A DNA stretch of 64,000 nucleotides from Geomicrobium halophilum (GCF_014207655.1 NZ_JACHHJ010000003.1:415776-479775), one strand, 5' to 3'. Positions 50,846 through 62,100 are shown, counted from the first letter of the stretch. Program-made: numbers and translations. Notes: a model not told the origin generated them from the letters alone.

Positions 50846-52117
50846 ATGCTTGATATCAAGTATATTCGCCAAAATCCAGAAAAGGTAAAAAAACAATTAG
50901 CAACAAGGGGAACGGATGCTGCAGAAGTAGAACAGGTACTTTCCCTGGATCAACGGCGTCGGGACTTGATCGTTCAAACGGAAGAACAAAAGCAGCGCCG
51001 GAATGAAATCTCAAAGCAGGTGGCAGAGAAAAAGCGTGCCCAAGAGGATGCAGATGATTTAATTGCCCACACGAAAGAAATTTCACAGGCGATTAAGGAT
51101 TATGATGAGGAATTGCGTGAAGTCGAGGAAAAATTGCAGGGTGTAGTACTTACTTTACCCAACCTTCTTCATGATTCGGTTCCTAAAGGGGAAAGTGAAG
51201 AAGAAAACATTGAGGTAAAACAGTGGGGGACACCGCGGGCGTTTGCTTTCACACCAAAGGCACATTGGGATTTAGCTCATGACCATGACATCCTTGATTT
51301 CGAACGAGCCGCAAAAGTAACAGGAAGCCGCTTTACGTTTTACAAGGGAGCGGGTGCCCGCATGGAAAGGGCACTTATTCAATACATGATGGACGTTCAT
51401 GCGGATGAGCATGGATACACGGAAACTCTTCCTCCGTATATTGTTCATCGTGACAGTATGGTTGGTACCGGGCAATTGCCGAAGTTCGAGGAGGATGCCT
51501 TCGGCCTCGAAGGAAACCCTTATTATCTCATCCCAACTTCTGAGGTTCCGGTTGTCAATCTCCATCGTGACGAAATTCTAAATAGCGATGATTTAAATAT
51601 GAAATATGTAGCCTATAGCGCTTGTTTCCGAGCAGAAGCCGGTTCGGCTGGTCGTGATACACGCGGGTTAATTCGCCAACACCAATTTAGCAAAGTTGAG
51701 CTCATCTGGTTCACGAAGCCGGAAGACTCTTACGAGGCCCTTGCAACGCTTACAGAGCATGCCGAAAGAATCCTTCAAGAATTACAATTACCTTACCGCG
51801 TTCTTGACCTCTGCTCTGGTGATATTGGTTTCTCCGCTGCAAAAACATACGATCTTGAAGTTTGGCTCCCGAGCTATGAAGACTATAAAGAAATTTCTTC
51901 ATGCAGTAACTGTGAAGACTTCCAGGCAAGACGAGCCAATATCAAGTTTAAACGTGAAGTAAAAGGCGCTTCCGAATTCGTGCACACGTTAAACGGGTCA
52001 GGGCTGGCACTTGGTCGCACCGTTGCCGCGATTATAGAAAACTATCAAGATGAAGATGGAAGCATCCGTATTCCAGAAGTATTGCAGCCCTATATGGGTG
52101 GAAAACAAAGTTTGTAA
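50846..52117 (+). CDS. serS: Serine-tRNA ligase
   Basis: 423-residue class-II synthetase. Coiled-coil tRNA-binding arm at about residues 28-100; motif 2 [23 protein letters not shown]; motif 3 near the C-terminus [19 protein letters not shown] 50846 is eight bases after AAAGGAG; the ATG at 50837 abuts the ribosome site. Regulated by the T-box directly upstream. Confidence 0.96.
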   Translation: MLDIKYIRQNPEKVKKQLATRGTDAAEVEQVLSLDQRRRDLIVQTEEQKQRRNEISKQVAEKKRAQEDADDLIAHTKEISQAIKDYDEELREVEEKLQGVVLTLPNLLHDSVPKGESEEENIEVKQWGTPRAFAFTPKAHWDLAHDHDILDFERAAKVTGSRFTFYKGAGARMERALIQYMMDVHADEHGYTETLPPYIVHRDSMVGTGQLPKFEEDAFGLEGNPYYLIPTSEVPVVNLHRDEILNSDDLNMKYVAYSACFRAEAGSAGRDTRGLIRQHQFSKVELIWFTKPEDSYEALATLTEHAERILQELQLPYRVLDLCSGDIGFSAAKTYDLEVWLPSYEDYKEISSCSNCEDFQARRANIKFKREVKGASEFVHTLNGSGLALGRTVAAIIENYQDEDGSIRIPEVLQPYMGGKQSL

Positions 52118-52123
52118 AAATAG

Positions 52124-52152
52124 AGTCCCGATCTTTGTGATCGGGGCTTAAA
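52124..52152 (+). terminator. Terminator of serS
   Basis: GTCCCGATC (52125-52133) pairs with GATCGGGGC (52139-52147), followed by TTAAAATTTTTT. Confidence 0.8.
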
Positions 52153-52290
52153 ATTTTTTCAAAAAAGTGATTGATCTTACGAATCTGAGAAAGTATAATC
52201 ATTTTACAGTATTTTTACGAATTTATTAAAAAAATACAATCCTCAGGCGTCATCTGGTAGGAAATAAAAAGAAAACGATGGGATGCTGCT

Positions 52291-52740
52291 ATGGAATTGG
52301 ACAAGACCGACTTTAAGATTTTAGCAAAGCTACAGGACAATGGAAAGTCCTCCTATAGTGAAATTGCACGTGTAATTAACGTCAGTGAAGGTACCGTACG
52401 CGCTAGGATTAATAAGATGTTAAAAGAAGAAGTGTTTGAATTTATTATTCACATGAATCCAAATAAAATTGGATTACACGTACAGGCCATTATTGGCTTA
52501 GAAACAAAACTAGGGTTGCAAGATCACATTGCCTGCCAATTAAAAACACATCAATCTGTTCGTTTTATCGGTGCTTTTTCAGGTAAACATGATTTGATTA
52601 TTCAAGGCTATTTTCGGGACAATGAAGAATTAGTATCATTTGTGAACGAACAGCTAGCAAAAATTGAAGGAATTATTAGTGTAGATGTAAATGTGGAGTT
52701 AAAACAGTATAAAGATACGTTTTCATACATTGATACATGA
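52291..52740 (+). CDS. Lrp/AsnC-family transcriptional regulator
   Basis: 149-residue feast-famine regulator. N-terminal helix-turn-helix at about residues 5-55 (LDKTDFKILAKLQDNGKSSYSEIAR, then VSEGTVRARINKM), C-terminal RAM ligand-binding domain. Members usually respond to amino acids. It lies 208 bases upstream of the oligopeptide transporter on the same strand and could control it, but no binding site was recognised. Confidence 0.88.
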   Translation: MELDKTDFKILAKLQDNGKSSYSEIARVINVSEGTVRARINKMLKEEVFEFIIHMNPNKIGLHVQAIIGLETKLGLQDHIACQLKTHQSVRFIGAFSGKHDLIIQGYFRDNEELVSFVNEQLAKIEGIISVDVNVELKQYKDTFSYIDT

Positions 52741-52948
52741 AAAACCTACGAAATGACATCATTACATCGTGATAAAGTCAAAAAATTAATAATGAATGAT
52801 TGAATAATGTCTCTAGGTTCTTTAGAATGAGTTTAGTCTTAGGGGGCTTCTACTTATACAAGGTGAAATATTACATACGATATTCCTGAGCGTAAAATCC
52901 ATAAACACATACATGATCTAACACTAGGCCAAACGGGGTGGATAGTTG

Positions 52949-53959
52949 ATGAGTGAAGATACAGTTCTCGATGTTCGGCATTTGAAAACGTCTTTTTTTA
53001 GTAAAAAAACAGAATTGCCTGTCGTTGATGACGTTAGCTTTTCGGTGAAAAAGGGGGAGACGCTTGCCATTGTTGGGGAATCGGGTTCAGGCAAAAGTAT
53101 GACGTCTCTATCAATTATGCGGCTGGTACCCTCTCCAAATGGTAAAATTGTTGGCGGGGAAGTGTTTTTTAACGGTAAGGACTTGGTGCAGCAAAATGAT
53201 AAAACCATGTATAAGGTGCGCGGCAATGATATTTCAATGATATTTCAGGAACCGATGACTTCCTTGAACCCTGTTTATACGATCGGTGAACAAATTCGAG
53301 AACAACTCATCTATCACCAAAAGATTTCAAAACGTGAAGCTCATCAAATTGGGATTGAAATGCTACAGACCGTTGGTTTTTCACGTGCCAATGACATTAT
53401 GAAGGATTACCCTCACCGTTTGTCGGGAGGAATGCGGCAAAGGGTTATGATCGCTATGGCACTTAGCAACAATCCGAAATTATTGATTGCTGATGAACCG
53501 ACAACAGCATTGGATGTAACAGTACAAGCCCAGATCCTCGATTTAATGCGGAAACTTTCAAAAGAATATGACTCGGCGATTATTTTAATTACCCATGATC
53601 TTGGGGTTGTCGCGGAGTTGGCTGAACGGGTCGTAGTCATGTATGGCGGTCAAGTCGTTGAGGAAGCTTCTATTGAAGATATTTTCGATGACCCTCTTCA
53701 TCCGTATACAGAAGGTTTATTGAATTCAATCCCGAAAATCGAAGGTACTCAGGAACGGTTGGATTCCATACCGGGGACAGTTCCTACCCCAGATAATTTA
53801 CCTGTCGGTTGTAATTTTGTGACCAGATGTCCGTACGCGATGGAGATCTGTAAGCAGGAAGAACCGACCTTAATTGATAAAGATTCCAGCCGGAAAGTTC
53901 GTTGTTATTTGCACGAGGAGGGAGTCAAAAACCATGGTCAACAACATAGAAGTTCTTGA
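52949..53959 (+). CDS. oppD: Oligopeptide ABC transporter ATP-binding protein OppD
   Basis: 336-residue ATPase of the peptide-uptake complex. Walker [10 protein letters not shown] at about residues 43-51, signature [15 protein letters not shown], Walker [13 protein letters not shown], and the C-terminal oligopeptide extension with [19 protein letters not shown] (Fe-S-type Cys motif). ATG 52949 preferred over the TTG codon before it. First gene of the D-F-A-B-C operon. Confidence 0.93.
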   Translation: MSEDTVLDVRHLKTSFFSKKTELPVVDDVSFSVKKGETLAIVGESGSGKSMTSLSIMRLVPSPNGKIVGGEVFFNGKDLVQQNDKTMYKVRGNDISMIFQEPMTSLNPVYTIGEQIREQLIYHQKISKREAHQIGIEMLQTVGFSRANDIMKDYPHRLSGGMRQRVMIAMALSNNPKLLIADEPTTALDVTVQAQILDLMRKLSKEYDSAIILITHDLGVVAELAERVVVMYGGQVVEEASIEDIFDDPLHPYTEGLLNSIPKIEGTQERLDSIPGTVPTPDNLPVGCNFVTRCPYAMEICKQEEPTLIDKDSSRKVRCYLHEEGVKNHGQQHRSS

Positions 53960-54959
53960 AAGAGGACCGGAGAAATCCACTCTTGAGCAAGAAAAAATTC
54001 TCCAAATTGACAACCTTAAAAAACATTTTCCAGTTAAGTCAGGTGTGCTGCAACGAACAAAAGGACACGTAAGAGCCGTTGATGGCATTAACTTTTACAT
54101 AAAAAAAGGTGAATCATTTGGCCTTGTCGGGGAATCGGGATGCGGGAAATCAACCGCAGGTCGGACGATTATGAGATTGTATGAACCGACGGAAGGAAAA
54201 ATAACGTTTGACGGCGAAGACATCTCTACGCAAAAAGAAAGACATCTTTTTAAATTACGGCGGGAAATGCAAATGATTTTCCAAGATCCATTTTCTTCAT
54301 TGAACCCACGGAAAACCGTCGGCTCAATGCTGGTGGAACCGCTAAAAGTACATGGTTTGTACAAGGGGAGCAAAGAACGAAAGGAGAAATGCCAGGAAAT
54401 TATGAGTCGGGTAGGGCTCAATCCGTCATTCCTTAACCGTTATCCCCATGAATTTTCCGGGGGGCAAAGACAACGAATTGGGATTGCAAGAGCACTTGTT
54501 TTGGAACCTAAAATGATTGTAGCAGATGAGCCCGTATCAGCCCTTGATGTTTCGGTCCAGTCCCAAGTTTTAAATTTACTGGATGATTTACAAGTTGATT
54601 TTGATTTAACGTACTTATTCATTGCTCACGATTTAAGTGTGGTGAAGCATTTTTCCGACCGCATTGGAGTCATGTACCTTGGTAATATGGCTGAAGTTGC
54701 TGAAAAGACTGATTTATATGACGATCCGCTTCATCCTTATACGCAGGCGTTACTATCTGCAGTTCCGCGTTCCCATCCGCGGGAACGAAAACGAGAGCGG
54801 ATTTTACTCGAGGGAGAATTACCGAGTCCAGCTAATCCGCCGAACGGTTGCGTCTTTCATACGCGTTGTCCGCATGTGATGGATCATTGTAAGGAAATTG
54901 AACCTAAGATGCAGGAGGTAAAACCTAATCACTATGTCGCTTGTCACTTATATGAATAG
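53934..54959 (+). CDS. oppF: Oligopeptide ABC transporter ATP-binding protein OppF
   Basis: 341-residue second ATPase. Walker [14 protein letters not shown], signature [15 protein letters not shown], Walker [14 protein letters not shown]-terminal [22 protein letters not shown] 53934 follows GAGGAGGGAG; it overlaps the oppD 3' end by 26 bases. An open frame extends 20 codons upstream within oppD. Confidence 0.93.
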   Translation: MVNNIEVLERGPEKSTLEQEKILQIDNLKKHFPVKSGVLQRTKGHVRAVDGINFYIKKGESFGLVGESGCGKSTAGRTIMRLYEPTEGKITFDGEDISTQKERHLFKLRREMQMIFQDPFSSLNPRKTVGSMLVEPLKVHGLYKGSKERKEKCQEIMSRVGLNPSFLNRYPHEFSGGQRQRIGIARALVLEPKMIVADEPVSALDVSVQSQVLNLLDDLQVDFDLTYLFIAHDLSVVKHFSDRIGVMYLGNMAEVAEKTDLYDDPLHPYTQALLSAVPRSHPRERKRERILLEGELPSPANPPNGCVFHTRCPHVMDHCKEIEPKMQEVKPNHYVACHLYE

Positions 54960-55051
54960 ATTTAACTCTACCTTGGGCTGGGAGGGATGCTTTTACAACT
55001 GGTGTATTCATTTTGCATTCATAACTTAATTTTTTACAAGGGGGATTTCTA

Positions 55052-56740
55052 GTGGGTAAGAAAGCGTATTGGTTGTTTTTATCAATGGTATTGGCTCTAG
55101 GGCTAGTGCTTACAGCATGTAACGGTGGTGGAGAAGACGTAGACACAGAGGGCGGCGATGATGCTGATCCAGCTGGAGAAGATGAAGGCGAGGACGCAGC
55201 AGAGGATGAAAACGGTGAGGCGGCTGGTGAGCCGCAAGAGGGCGGGGAGATTATTATCGGTCAACCCGGAGAACCTAATAATCTGCATAGTGCTTATGCT
55301 TCAGACACACAATCCACGGACATAGTAAGAATGATACACGCCGGAGTACTTCGTTATAATGAAGATATGGAGATGGAGCCGGATGTTGCGGCAGAGATGC
55401 CTGAAGTCTCAGAGGATGGCCTTACGTATACAATTGAATTACGTGACGATGTCTATTTTCATGATGGTGAACAATTAACGGCCGATGATGTTGTCTTCAC
55501 GTATGAAGTTTTTTTAGACGATGATTATACTGGTAATAGGATCACGCAATTTGACAGAGTAGATCATATAGAAGCCACGGATGAATTTGAGGTAACGATT
55601 GAGCTTAGCGAACCGGATGCAGCGCTAGAAGCTTCCGCACTTGGTTTTGAAATTATGCCGGAGCATATTCTTGGAGATGTAGCGGCGGATGAACAAGAAG
55701 ATCATGAATTCTCCACTTCTGATGCAGTCGTGGGTGCCGGGCCTTTACAACTAGCGGAATGGGATCATGGTACGAGCCTCACACTTGAAGCGCATGATGA
55801 ATACCATGGCGAAGGCCCATACTTGGATACTGTTACATTAAGATTGGCTGAGGATGCGAACGCGATTCTTGCCATGTTGCAAGCGGGTGAAGTCGATCAT
55901 GCTAATATCCGTCCACAAGACTTAGAGACAGCGGAAGCCATAGATGGCGTGACGGTGGTGGCAGAAACAGGGTACAACTATAACTATATAGGATGGAATC
56001 ATGATCGACCACCATTTGATGATCCGGGTGTACGTCGCGCAATGACAATGGCAATAGACCGTGAAGCCATTATTGATGGAGTTCTCCAAGGCCACGCGGA
56101 GATTGCTCACTTCCCTCATCACCCGATGAGTTGGGCATATAGTGATGATATAGAAGAGGTTCCTTATGACCCGGAAGGTGCTGTAGAGTTACTGGAAGAA
56201 GCAGGATTTGAACAAAATGAAGAAGGTCAAATGGAATATGAAGGTGAGCCTTTCTCGTTTGAACTTTTAACGAATCAAGAATCTCATGCACGTGTGGACT
56301 GGGTGGTTGTGGTTCAGGACATGCTCGCTGACATTGGTATCGATGTGCAGACGGATACGATGGAGTTTGGAGCTTATCTTGATAGGATCCAACCACCAAA
56401 CTGGGATTTTGATGCGATTGCTGGAGCATGGAGTTTAGGCATTGATCCAGATCCTGAACCTTTATGGCATTCAGATAATTATGAACAAGGACAGAATAAT
56501 ATTCATTATAATAGCGAAGAATTTGATGAGTTAGCGGAAGATAATCGCAGCTTTGTTGATCAAGATGAACGTGCAGAAGCAATACAAGCAGCATATGCTC
56601 AAGTGACTGAAGATCAAGCTTACACATTTATGTATTATCCAGATATCCACCAAGCACACATTGATGAAATACAAGGTTTCCAAATGTCTCCTAGGGGTGA
56701 TTATTTCCGCATTGAAGAATGGTGGGTAGAAGAAGAGTAA
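55052..56740 (+). CDS. oppA: Oligopeptide-binding lipoprotein OppA-like
   Basis: 562-residue extracellular solute-binding lipoprotein of the peptide/nickel-binding (SBP_bac_5) family. Signal peptide with lipobox LTAC (Cys23), then an acidic linker of about 35 residues rich in Asp, Glu and Gly, then the binding domain with EDGLTYTIELRDDVYFHDGEQLTADDVVFTYE. It is very acidic throughout, as in halophile surface proteins. GTG start at 55052 after AAGGGGG. The ligand is inferred to be peptides from the neighbouring genes. Confidence 0.9.
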   Translation: MGKKAYWLFLSMVLALGLVLTACNGGGEDVDTEGGDDADPAGEDEGEDAAEDENGEAAGEPQEGGEIIIGQPGEPNNLHSAYASDTQSTDIVRMIHAGVLRYNEDMEMEPDVAAEMPEVSEDGLTYTIELRDDVYFHDGEQLTADDVVFTYEVFLDDDYTGNRITQFDRVDHIEATDEFEVTIELSEPDAALEASALGFEIMPEHILGDVAADEQEDHEFSTSDAVVGAGPLQLAEWDHGTSLTLEAHDEYHGEGPYLDTVTLRLAEDANAILAMLQAGEVDHANIRPQDLETAEAIDGVTVVAETGYNYNYIGWNHDRPPFDDPGVRRAMTMAIDREAIIDGVLQGHAEIAHFPHHPMSWAYSDDIEEVPYDPEGAVELLEEAGFEQNEEGQMEYEGEPFSFELLTNQESHARVDWVVVVQDMLADIGIDVQTDTMEFGAYLDRIQPPNWDFDAIAGAWSLGIDPDPEPLWHSDNYEQGQNNIHYNSEEFDELAEDNRSFVDQDERAEAIQAAYAQVTEDQAYTFMYYPDIHQAHIDEIQGFQMSPRGDYFRIEEWWVEEE

Positions 56741-56750
56741 AGTCTTTTGG

Positions 56751-56786
56751 AAAAGCAGGGGCAGGCCTTGCCCCTTCTGCTTTTTA
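56751..56786 (+). terminator. Attenuator between oppA and oppB
   Basis: AAAAGCAGGGGCA (56751-56763) pairs with TGCCCCTTCTGCTTTT (56769-56784). It would let the binding protein outnumber the permeases. Confidence 0.8.
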
Positions 56787-56804
56787 CATAAAGGAGATCT
56801 TAAG

Positions 56805-57752
56805 ATGACAGCATATATTATCCGGCGTATCCTCATGACGATTCCAATTCTAATTGGTATATCTATTATATCGTTCGGCATTATGCAGTTTGCCCCTGGG
56901 GAGCCCACAGCCTTGGATCTCGACCCGAATATTTCACCTGAAGATCGAGAGGCCCAGTTGGAAGAAATGGGATTAAATGATCCAATACCCGTTCAGTATT
57001 TGCGTTGGGCAGGGAACATATTACAAGGGGATTTGGGAAGTTCATTTATAACAAATCGAGATGTAGCTACAATGATTACGGAACGTTTGCCGAATACACT
57101 CGTCTTAATGATCACTTCGACCGTTATGACGATGGTAGTCGCAATTCCAATTGGAATTGTTTCAGCGATTCGACAGTATTCTAAAAGGGATTATGTGTTT
57201 ACATTTGCTTCATTTTTCGGTGTATCGATTCCAAATTTCTGGTTGGGACTAATGTTAATCATCTTTTTAAGTGTGCAATTAGGCTGGTTTCCGGTTGGTG
57301 GGGTTGGTACCCTAGGTGGAGAATTTAATCTCTTCGATCGTTTGCATCATTTGCTTTTACCCGCACTTGTTCTTGCAACAGCAGATATGGCTCAGATGAC
57401 TCGTTATACGCGGACGAGCATGCTTGAAGTGAAAAATCAAGACTATGTTCGAACAGCGCGAGCGAAAGGCTTCAAAGAAGGTAAGGTCGTTTATAAACAC
57501 GCCTTACGTAACGCATTAATGCCTTTAATCACGATGTTTGGATTATTGTTGCCGACTTTTATCGGTGGTTCCGTTGTCGTTGAGCAAATATTTACTTGGC
57601 CAGGGATCGGTCAGTTATTTCTCGATAGCACTTTTCAACGTGATTACCCGGTGATAATGGCGTTAACGATGTTTGGCGCTGTACTTGTCGTTCTCGGCAA
57701 CCTAATCGCCGATATTCTGTATGCGGTTGTTGATCCACGCATTGAATATTAA
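56805..57752 (+). CDS. oppB: Oligopeptide ABC transporter permease OppB
   Basis: 315-residue permease with six membrane segments. Starts MTAYIIRRILMTIPILIGISI, as OppB/DppB proteins do. The EAA-type loop RTARAKGFKEGKVVYKHALRNAL that contacts the ATPases is at about residues 220-243. AAGGAGA precedes ATG 56805. Confidence 0.93.
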   Translation: MTAYIIRRILMTIPILIGISIISFGIMQFAPGEPTALDLDPNISPEDREAQLEEMGLNDPIPVQYLRWAGNILQGDLGSSFITNRDVATMITERLPNTLVLMITSTVMTMVVAIPIGIVSAIRQYSKRDYVFTFASFFGVSIPNFWLGLMLIIFLSVQLGWFPVGGVGTLGGEFNLFDRLHHLLLPALVLATADMAQMTRYTRTSMLEVKNQDYVRTARAKGFKEGKVVYKHALRNALMPLITMFGLLLPTFIGGSVVVEQIFTWPGIGQLFLDSTFQRDYPVIMALTMFGAVLVVLGNLIADILYAVVDPRIEY

Positions 57753-57772
57753 GGAGGGAGTGGCAAAACCCA

Positions 57773-58696
57773 ATGGATGAAAATCAAATGAAACAAGAAG
57801 TAAAGCCGCCCCCTCAGGTTACAGGAGCAGAGACGCTAGGTAAACACGAGTCTATGCTCAGTATTATTTTAAAAAAGTTTTTTCAGAATAAGCTTGCAGT
57901 TATAGGTTTAATTATGCTTACGATCATTATTAGTAGTGCGATATTTGCACCGTGGCTCGCGACACATGATCCGAATGCTACTTCGACACTCGATCGCCTG
58001 GCTCCCCCCAGTGCGGAAAACTGGTTAGGGGCAGATCATTTAGGACGAGATATCTATAGTCGGATGCTTTACGCCGGTCAAATGTCGCTATGGGTTGGTT
58101 TTGCTGCGATGCTTAGCGCGACAACAATCGGTGTGGTTGTGGGATCGGTTGCTGGTTATTTTGGCGGTTGGATTGATGGTGTACTAATGCGAGTTGTCGA
58201 CATTATTATTTCTTTTCCAAGTATCTTTCTCTTAATCACTATCGTTTCTGTCTTTCGGCCAAGTCCTGAAATGCTTATAATTGTATTTGCCATCTTAAGT
58301 TGGACGGGGACAGCAAGAATTGTGCGGAGTGAATTTCTTTCCCTAAAGAAACGTGAGTTTGTTTTAGCTGCGCAGACATTAGGTCTACCAAAACGAAGAA
58401 TTATTTTTGGTCATATCTTACCGAACGCCATAGGTCCAGTCATCGTGGCTGCAACACTTGCTATTGGTGCTTTTATTATCACGGAATCCACCCTTAGTTT
58501 CCTTGGGCTAGGAATTAGTCCACCGACGGCAACCTGGGGGAATATGCTTTCTGATTCCCAAGATTTAACGGTTTTCTTAACTGCGTGGTATTACCCGCTC
58601 TTCCCTGGATTAATGATCTTTATCACCGTACTAAGTTTCAACTTCGTCGGTGATGGTTTGCGAGATGCATTGGATCCAAGGGTGGTAGAAAAATAA
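57773..58696 (+). CDS. oppC: Oligopeptide ABC transporter permease OppC
   Basis: 307-residue permease with a cytoplasmic N-terminus, the OppC-type LGADHLGRDIYSRMLYAGQMSLWVG stretch, the EAA loop AAQTLGLPKRRIIFGHILPNAIGP, and the C-terminal NFVGDGLRDALDPR. 20 bases after oppB with AAGGAGGGAG. Last gene of the opp operon. Confidence 0.93.
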   Translation: MDENQMKQEVKPPPQVTGAETLGKHESMLSIILKKFFQNKLAVIGLIMLTIIISSAIFAPWLATHDPNATSTLDRLAPPSAENWLGADHLGRDIYSRMLYAGQMSLWVGFAAMLSATTIGVVVGSVAGYFGGWIDGVLMRVVDIIISFPSIFLLITIVSVFRPSPEMLIIVFAILSWTGTARIVRSEFLSLKKREFVLAAQTLGLPKRRIIFGHILPNAIGPVIVAATLAIGAFIITESTLSFLGLGISPPTATWGNMLSDSQDLTVFLTAWYYPLFPGLMIFITVLSFNFVGDGLRDALDPRVVEK

Positions 58697-58701
58697 TGAT
58701 G

Positions 58702-58730
58702 AGAAGCGTAGGTTTTGACTACGCTTCTTT
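58702..58730 (+). terminator. Terminator of the opp operon
   Basis: AGAAGCGTAG (58702-58711) pairs with CTACGCTTCT (58719-58728), followed by TTA. Confidence 0.75.
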
Positions 58731-58801
58731 ACCATAACTCCGTGGGCGTTATTGATCCTGATGGCTTTTGAGTGAAAAACAGTTCTTAGATAAATAGCTT
58801 A

Positions 58802-58948
58802 GTGAACGGCTCCAAAAAATGGATGGGTTTTCGAAATGTCGCCATTTATGATTATCAGCGGATGCAGTTACCGATCCTACAGGCGATTATTGAGGAGCAT
58901 CTCCTTGATTTTATTGATTTTGCAGCAGAGATAAGAGGTCATTTATGA
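58802..58948 (+). pseudogene. HepT-like (DUF86) toxin C-terminal remnant
   Basis: A 48-codon frame encodes VNGSKKWMGFRNVAIYDYQR followed by MQLPILQAIIEEHLLDFIDF, matching the C-terminal end of HepT toxins of MntA/HepT systems. An in-frame TAG lies five codons upstream, and the first two-thirds of the gene is missing. The HepT active motif R-x4-6-H appears as RNVAIY, with Tyr where His is expected. No MntA antitoxin is adjacent. The rest of 58731-59049 shows nothing recognisable. Confidence 0.55.
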
Positions 58949-59049
58949 TAAATTTCTTGAGCTTTGGTTCTAAAAAATTGCTTGATGGCCTTGCATTTGT
59001 TTTCAGAACATGCTAAGATATTTTTTGTCAGTGGGAGATAAATACATAC

Positions 59050-59142
59050 GGAGGAGTACCCAAGTCTGGCTGAAGGGAGCGGTCTTGAAAACCGCCAGGG
59101 GGTTAACGCCCCGCGGGGGTTCGAATCCCTCCTCCTCCGCCA
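59050..59142 (+). tRNA. tRNA-Ser (TGA)
   Basis: 93-nt class-II tRNA with a long variable arm. Anticodon TGA (TCTTGAAAA loop), acceptor GGAGGAG/CTCCTCC, discriminator G, encoded CCA. Confidence 0.97.
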
Positions 59143-59159
59143 TTAATAATGTAATCAAG

Positions 59160-59191
59160 CACGCAGCTCAATGAATGAGGTGCGTTTTTTC
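59160..59191 (+). terminator. Terminator of tRNA-Ser
   Basis: ACGCA-CTCA stem pairs with TGAG-TGCGT, followed by TTTTTT at about 59185-59190. Confidence 0.8.
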
Positions 59192-59206
59192 ATATCTTAA
59201 AGATAA

Positions 59207-59731
<525 letters not shown>

Positions 59732-59825
59732 GACGTAATGGATGACGAATCATAATATCTTGTTAAAAAGGTTATTTAGACTTCACCTCCATTTAATCTT
59801 GGAATAATCGATTTACGTACGCCTG

Positions 59826-59854
59826 TTGATTTGTAGTTTTCTATATTGTATACT
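59826..59854 (+). promoter_or_regulatory. Sigma-A promoter of the SRP RNA gene
   Basis: TTGATT (59826-59831), 17 bases, TATACT (59849-59854); initiation seven bases on coincides with the RNA 5' end. Confidence 0.85.
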
Positions 59855-59860
59855 GAAGTT

Positions 59861-60131
59861 TGCCGTGCTAAGCGGGGAGGTAGCGGTGCCCTATACTCGC
59901 AATCCGCTAGAGCGAGGCCGAATCCCTTCCCCAGGTTTGCATATTGTAAGGTCTGCCCTTTGTAAGTGGTGTTGACATCCGGGTTCCGTGCAACGGGAAC
60001 CCGTGAACCCTGTCAGGTCCGGAAGGAAGCAGCAGTAAGCGGGATCTTCCGTGTGCCGCGGAGGCGCCTGGATCGAGCTAACTGCTTAGGTAACGCTTAT
60101 GATATGCTTATCGAAGGAAGGTGCACGGCAT
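59861..60131 (+). ncRNA. ffs: Signal recognition particle RNA (large Bacillus type, scRNA)
   Basis: 271-nt SRP RNA with Alu and S domains. The 5' GCCGTGC pairs with the 3' GCACGGC end. Contains the Alu-domain GTGCTAAGCGGGGAGGTAGC region and the universal Ffh-binding hairpin GTCAGGTCCGGAAGGAAGCAG. The length matches the B. subtilis scRNA. Confidence 0.95.
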
Positions 60132-60144
60132 ACATAACTTGAGT

Positions 60145-60172
60145 AAAAAAACCCCTGCGCAAGGGGTTTTTT
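60145..60172 (+). terminator. Terminator of the SRP RNA gene
   Basis: AACCCCT-GCGCA-AGGGGTT stem followed by TTTTT. Confidence 0.9.
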
Positions 60173-60257
60173 ATATGCTATATAAGAAGCAAAAAACGAA
60201 CAGTAATTTTTGAATAAAGTCCCAGGAGCCCTAGCTGTTCCATCAGATCTTTTCATT

Positions 60258-60286
60258 TTGAAAAAGCTCTCTGTAAACAGTATAAT
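60258..60286 (+). promoter_or_regulatory. Sigma-A promoter of dnaX-ebfC-recR
   Basis: TTGAAA (60258-60263), 17 bases, TATAAT (60281-60286), about 45 bases before the dnaX start. Confidence 0.8.
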
Positions 60287-60337
60287 AAAGGTAAGTATGA
60301 TCGCTCGATGCCATGAGATAAGCAGGGGGGGCTTTTG

Positions 60338-62086
60338 TTGAGTTATCAAGCGCTATACCGAGTTTGGCGTCCTCAACGTCTCGAGGATGTTTCTGGTCAA
60401 AATCACATTACGCAAACGTTGCACAATGCGCTCAGGCAGCAAAAGTTCGCCCATGCCTATTTATTTAGTGGACCGAGAGGTACAGGGAAGACGAGTGCAG
60501 CTAAAATTGTCGCTAAGGCGATCAACTGTGATCATGCACCTGTAGCTGAACCTTGTAATGAATGTGAAGCTTGTAGAGGGATTCAATCGGGTTCAGTTGT
60601 GGATGTGATTGAAATTGATGCAGCTTCCAACAACGGTGTCGATGAAATTCGCTACATACGTGACAACGTGATCGCAGCGCCGCGCGATGTTCGCTACAAA
60701 GTGTATATCATCGATGAAGTGCATATGCTTTCCACGGGTGCTTTTAATGCGCTTTTAAAAACGTTGGAAGAGCCTCCTGCTCACGCGGTTTTCATTCTAG
60801 CAACGACCGAGCCTCATAAAATCCCTCTTACTATTATTTCCCGGTGCCAGCGTTTTGATTTCAAGCGGATTAGTGGGGAAACCTTGGTGGCCCGTATGAA
60901 ACAGATTATTGCTGCAGGAGATGTGGAGGTTGAGGAAGAAGCACTCCACTTTATTTCTCGGGCAGCTGAAGGTGGGATGCGGGATGCACTGAGTTTGCTT
61001 GAGCAGGCCATTTCTTTTGCTGAGTCAGAAGTAACCGCATCTGATGTTTTTGCGATTACTGGCGCGGTTTCGCAATCTTTTCTGGCTTCCACAGTGTCGG
61101 CGCTTATGGAGCAGGATGCAAAGGAAGCCGTGCAGGCGGCCGATGCTTTGATCCGTGAAGGTAAGGATCCATTGCGATTTATGGAAGATATAATCTATTA
61201 CTTGCGAGATCTATTGCTTTATCAAACGGCACCGGACGTGGAGGAGCTTTTGGATCGTGTGCAAGTGGATAACACCTTCCAATCCCTTGCTGACCGGATC
61301 AAGGCAAATTGGGCGCACCAAACGATTGACATGCTCCATGAAGAGCTTAGGGAAATGAAAGGATCATCCCATCCTAAGATTTTTCTAGAAATGGCTGTCA
61401 TCCATATTTGTCAACGAGAAGCCGTGTCTTCGACGAGTGCAACTGATGATCGGCAGGTTCAGGAACTGGCAGAGCAAGTGCAAACCCTTCAAGAAAAAAT
61501 ACGTGCTCTTGAAAATCAGCAAGGGGGCGATCAAGAAGGGAAGGGGACCTCTGCGGAGGTCTCGCAACGGCCTCAAGGTGCACCTCGTGAACGATCATCC
61601 TCTCCAAATGCCGGGAGCGGTGCAGGTGTTAAACAAGCCAAAAAATTGTTAGGCCATGCTTCAAAAGAAGAGCGGATGAAAATTGAGTCGCGTTGGGGAG
61701 ATACGTTGCAAACGGTCAAAAAAGAAAGTGTGCCTGCCCATGCCTGGTTGAATGACGCAAAGCCTGTTGCAGCGACAACGGATGCAGTTCTACTTGTTTT
61801 TCAAAATGAAATGCATCGTGGCATGATTGCTGATAAATTTAAGACGTTGACAGAAAGTGCAATCGCGAATAACAATGATCATAGTTATCAAATCTTGACG
61901 ATTATCAAGCAGGACTGGGATGAGCTTAAAGAAGCGTACCGAGGAAAGCAACAGCCAGAGGCAGAGCAAACACCTTCTACAGAAGCGGAAAGAACGCAAG
62001 AGGAGGACCCTCTGATTGCGGAAGCAAGAAAGCTTGTTGGCCCAGATTTAATCGAGGTCATGGATGATCCAAATTTGAAATCTTAA
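60338..62086 (+). CDS. dnaX: DNA polymerase III gamma/tau subunit
   Basis: 582-residue clamp-loader ATPase that also couples polymerase to helicase. Walker [10 protein letters not shown] at about residues 43-51, zinc-binding Cys cluster [16 protein letters not shown], Walker B IIDEVHML, sensor [12 protein letters not shown] Gln/Gly-rich linker lies at about 365-440 and a C-terminal tau domain after it. TTG 60338 ([13 protein letters not shown]) is preferred to the TTG one codon earlier. Heads the dnaX-ebfC-recR operon. Confidence 0.95.
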   Translation: MSYQALYRVWRPQRLEDVSGQNHITQTLHNALRQQKFAHAYLFSGPRGTGKTSAAKIVAKAINCDHAPVAEPCNECEACRGIQSGSVVDVIEIDAASNNGVDEIRYIRDNVIAAPRDVRYKVYIIDEVHMLSTGAFNALLKTLEEPPAHAVFILATTEPHKIPLTIISRCQRFDFKRISGETLVARMKQIIAAGDVEVEEEALHFISRAAEGGMRDALSLLEQAISFAESEVTASDVFAITGAVSQSFLASTVSALMEQDAKEAVQAADALIREGKDPLRFMEDIIYYLRDLLLYQTAPDVEELLDRVQVDNTFQSLADRIKANWAHQTIDMLHEELREMKGSSHPKIFLEMAVIHICQREAVSSTSATDDRQVQELAEQVQTLQEKIRALENQQGGDQEGKGTSAEVSQRPQGAPRERSSSPNAGSGAGVKQAKKLLGHASKEERMKIESRWGDTLQTVKKESVPAHAWLNDAKPVAATTDAVLLVFQNEMHRGMIADKFKTLTESAIANNNDHSYQILTIIKQDWDELKEAYRGKQQPEAEQTPSTEAERTQEEDPLIAEARKLVGPDLIEVMDDPNLKS

Positions 62087-62100
62087 AGGAGGCAAAACGT

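Noticed and set aside
53377..53394. TTTTTCACGTGCCAATG in oppD as a parS site
   Set aside because: Only the left half and centre match; the right arm GAAACA is absent.
61490..61503. A-rich run CAAGAAAAAATACG in dnaX as a programmed frameshift for a gamma product
   Set aside because: No clear slippery heptamer with a downstream stem was seen, and production of gamma by frameshifting is not expected in this group.
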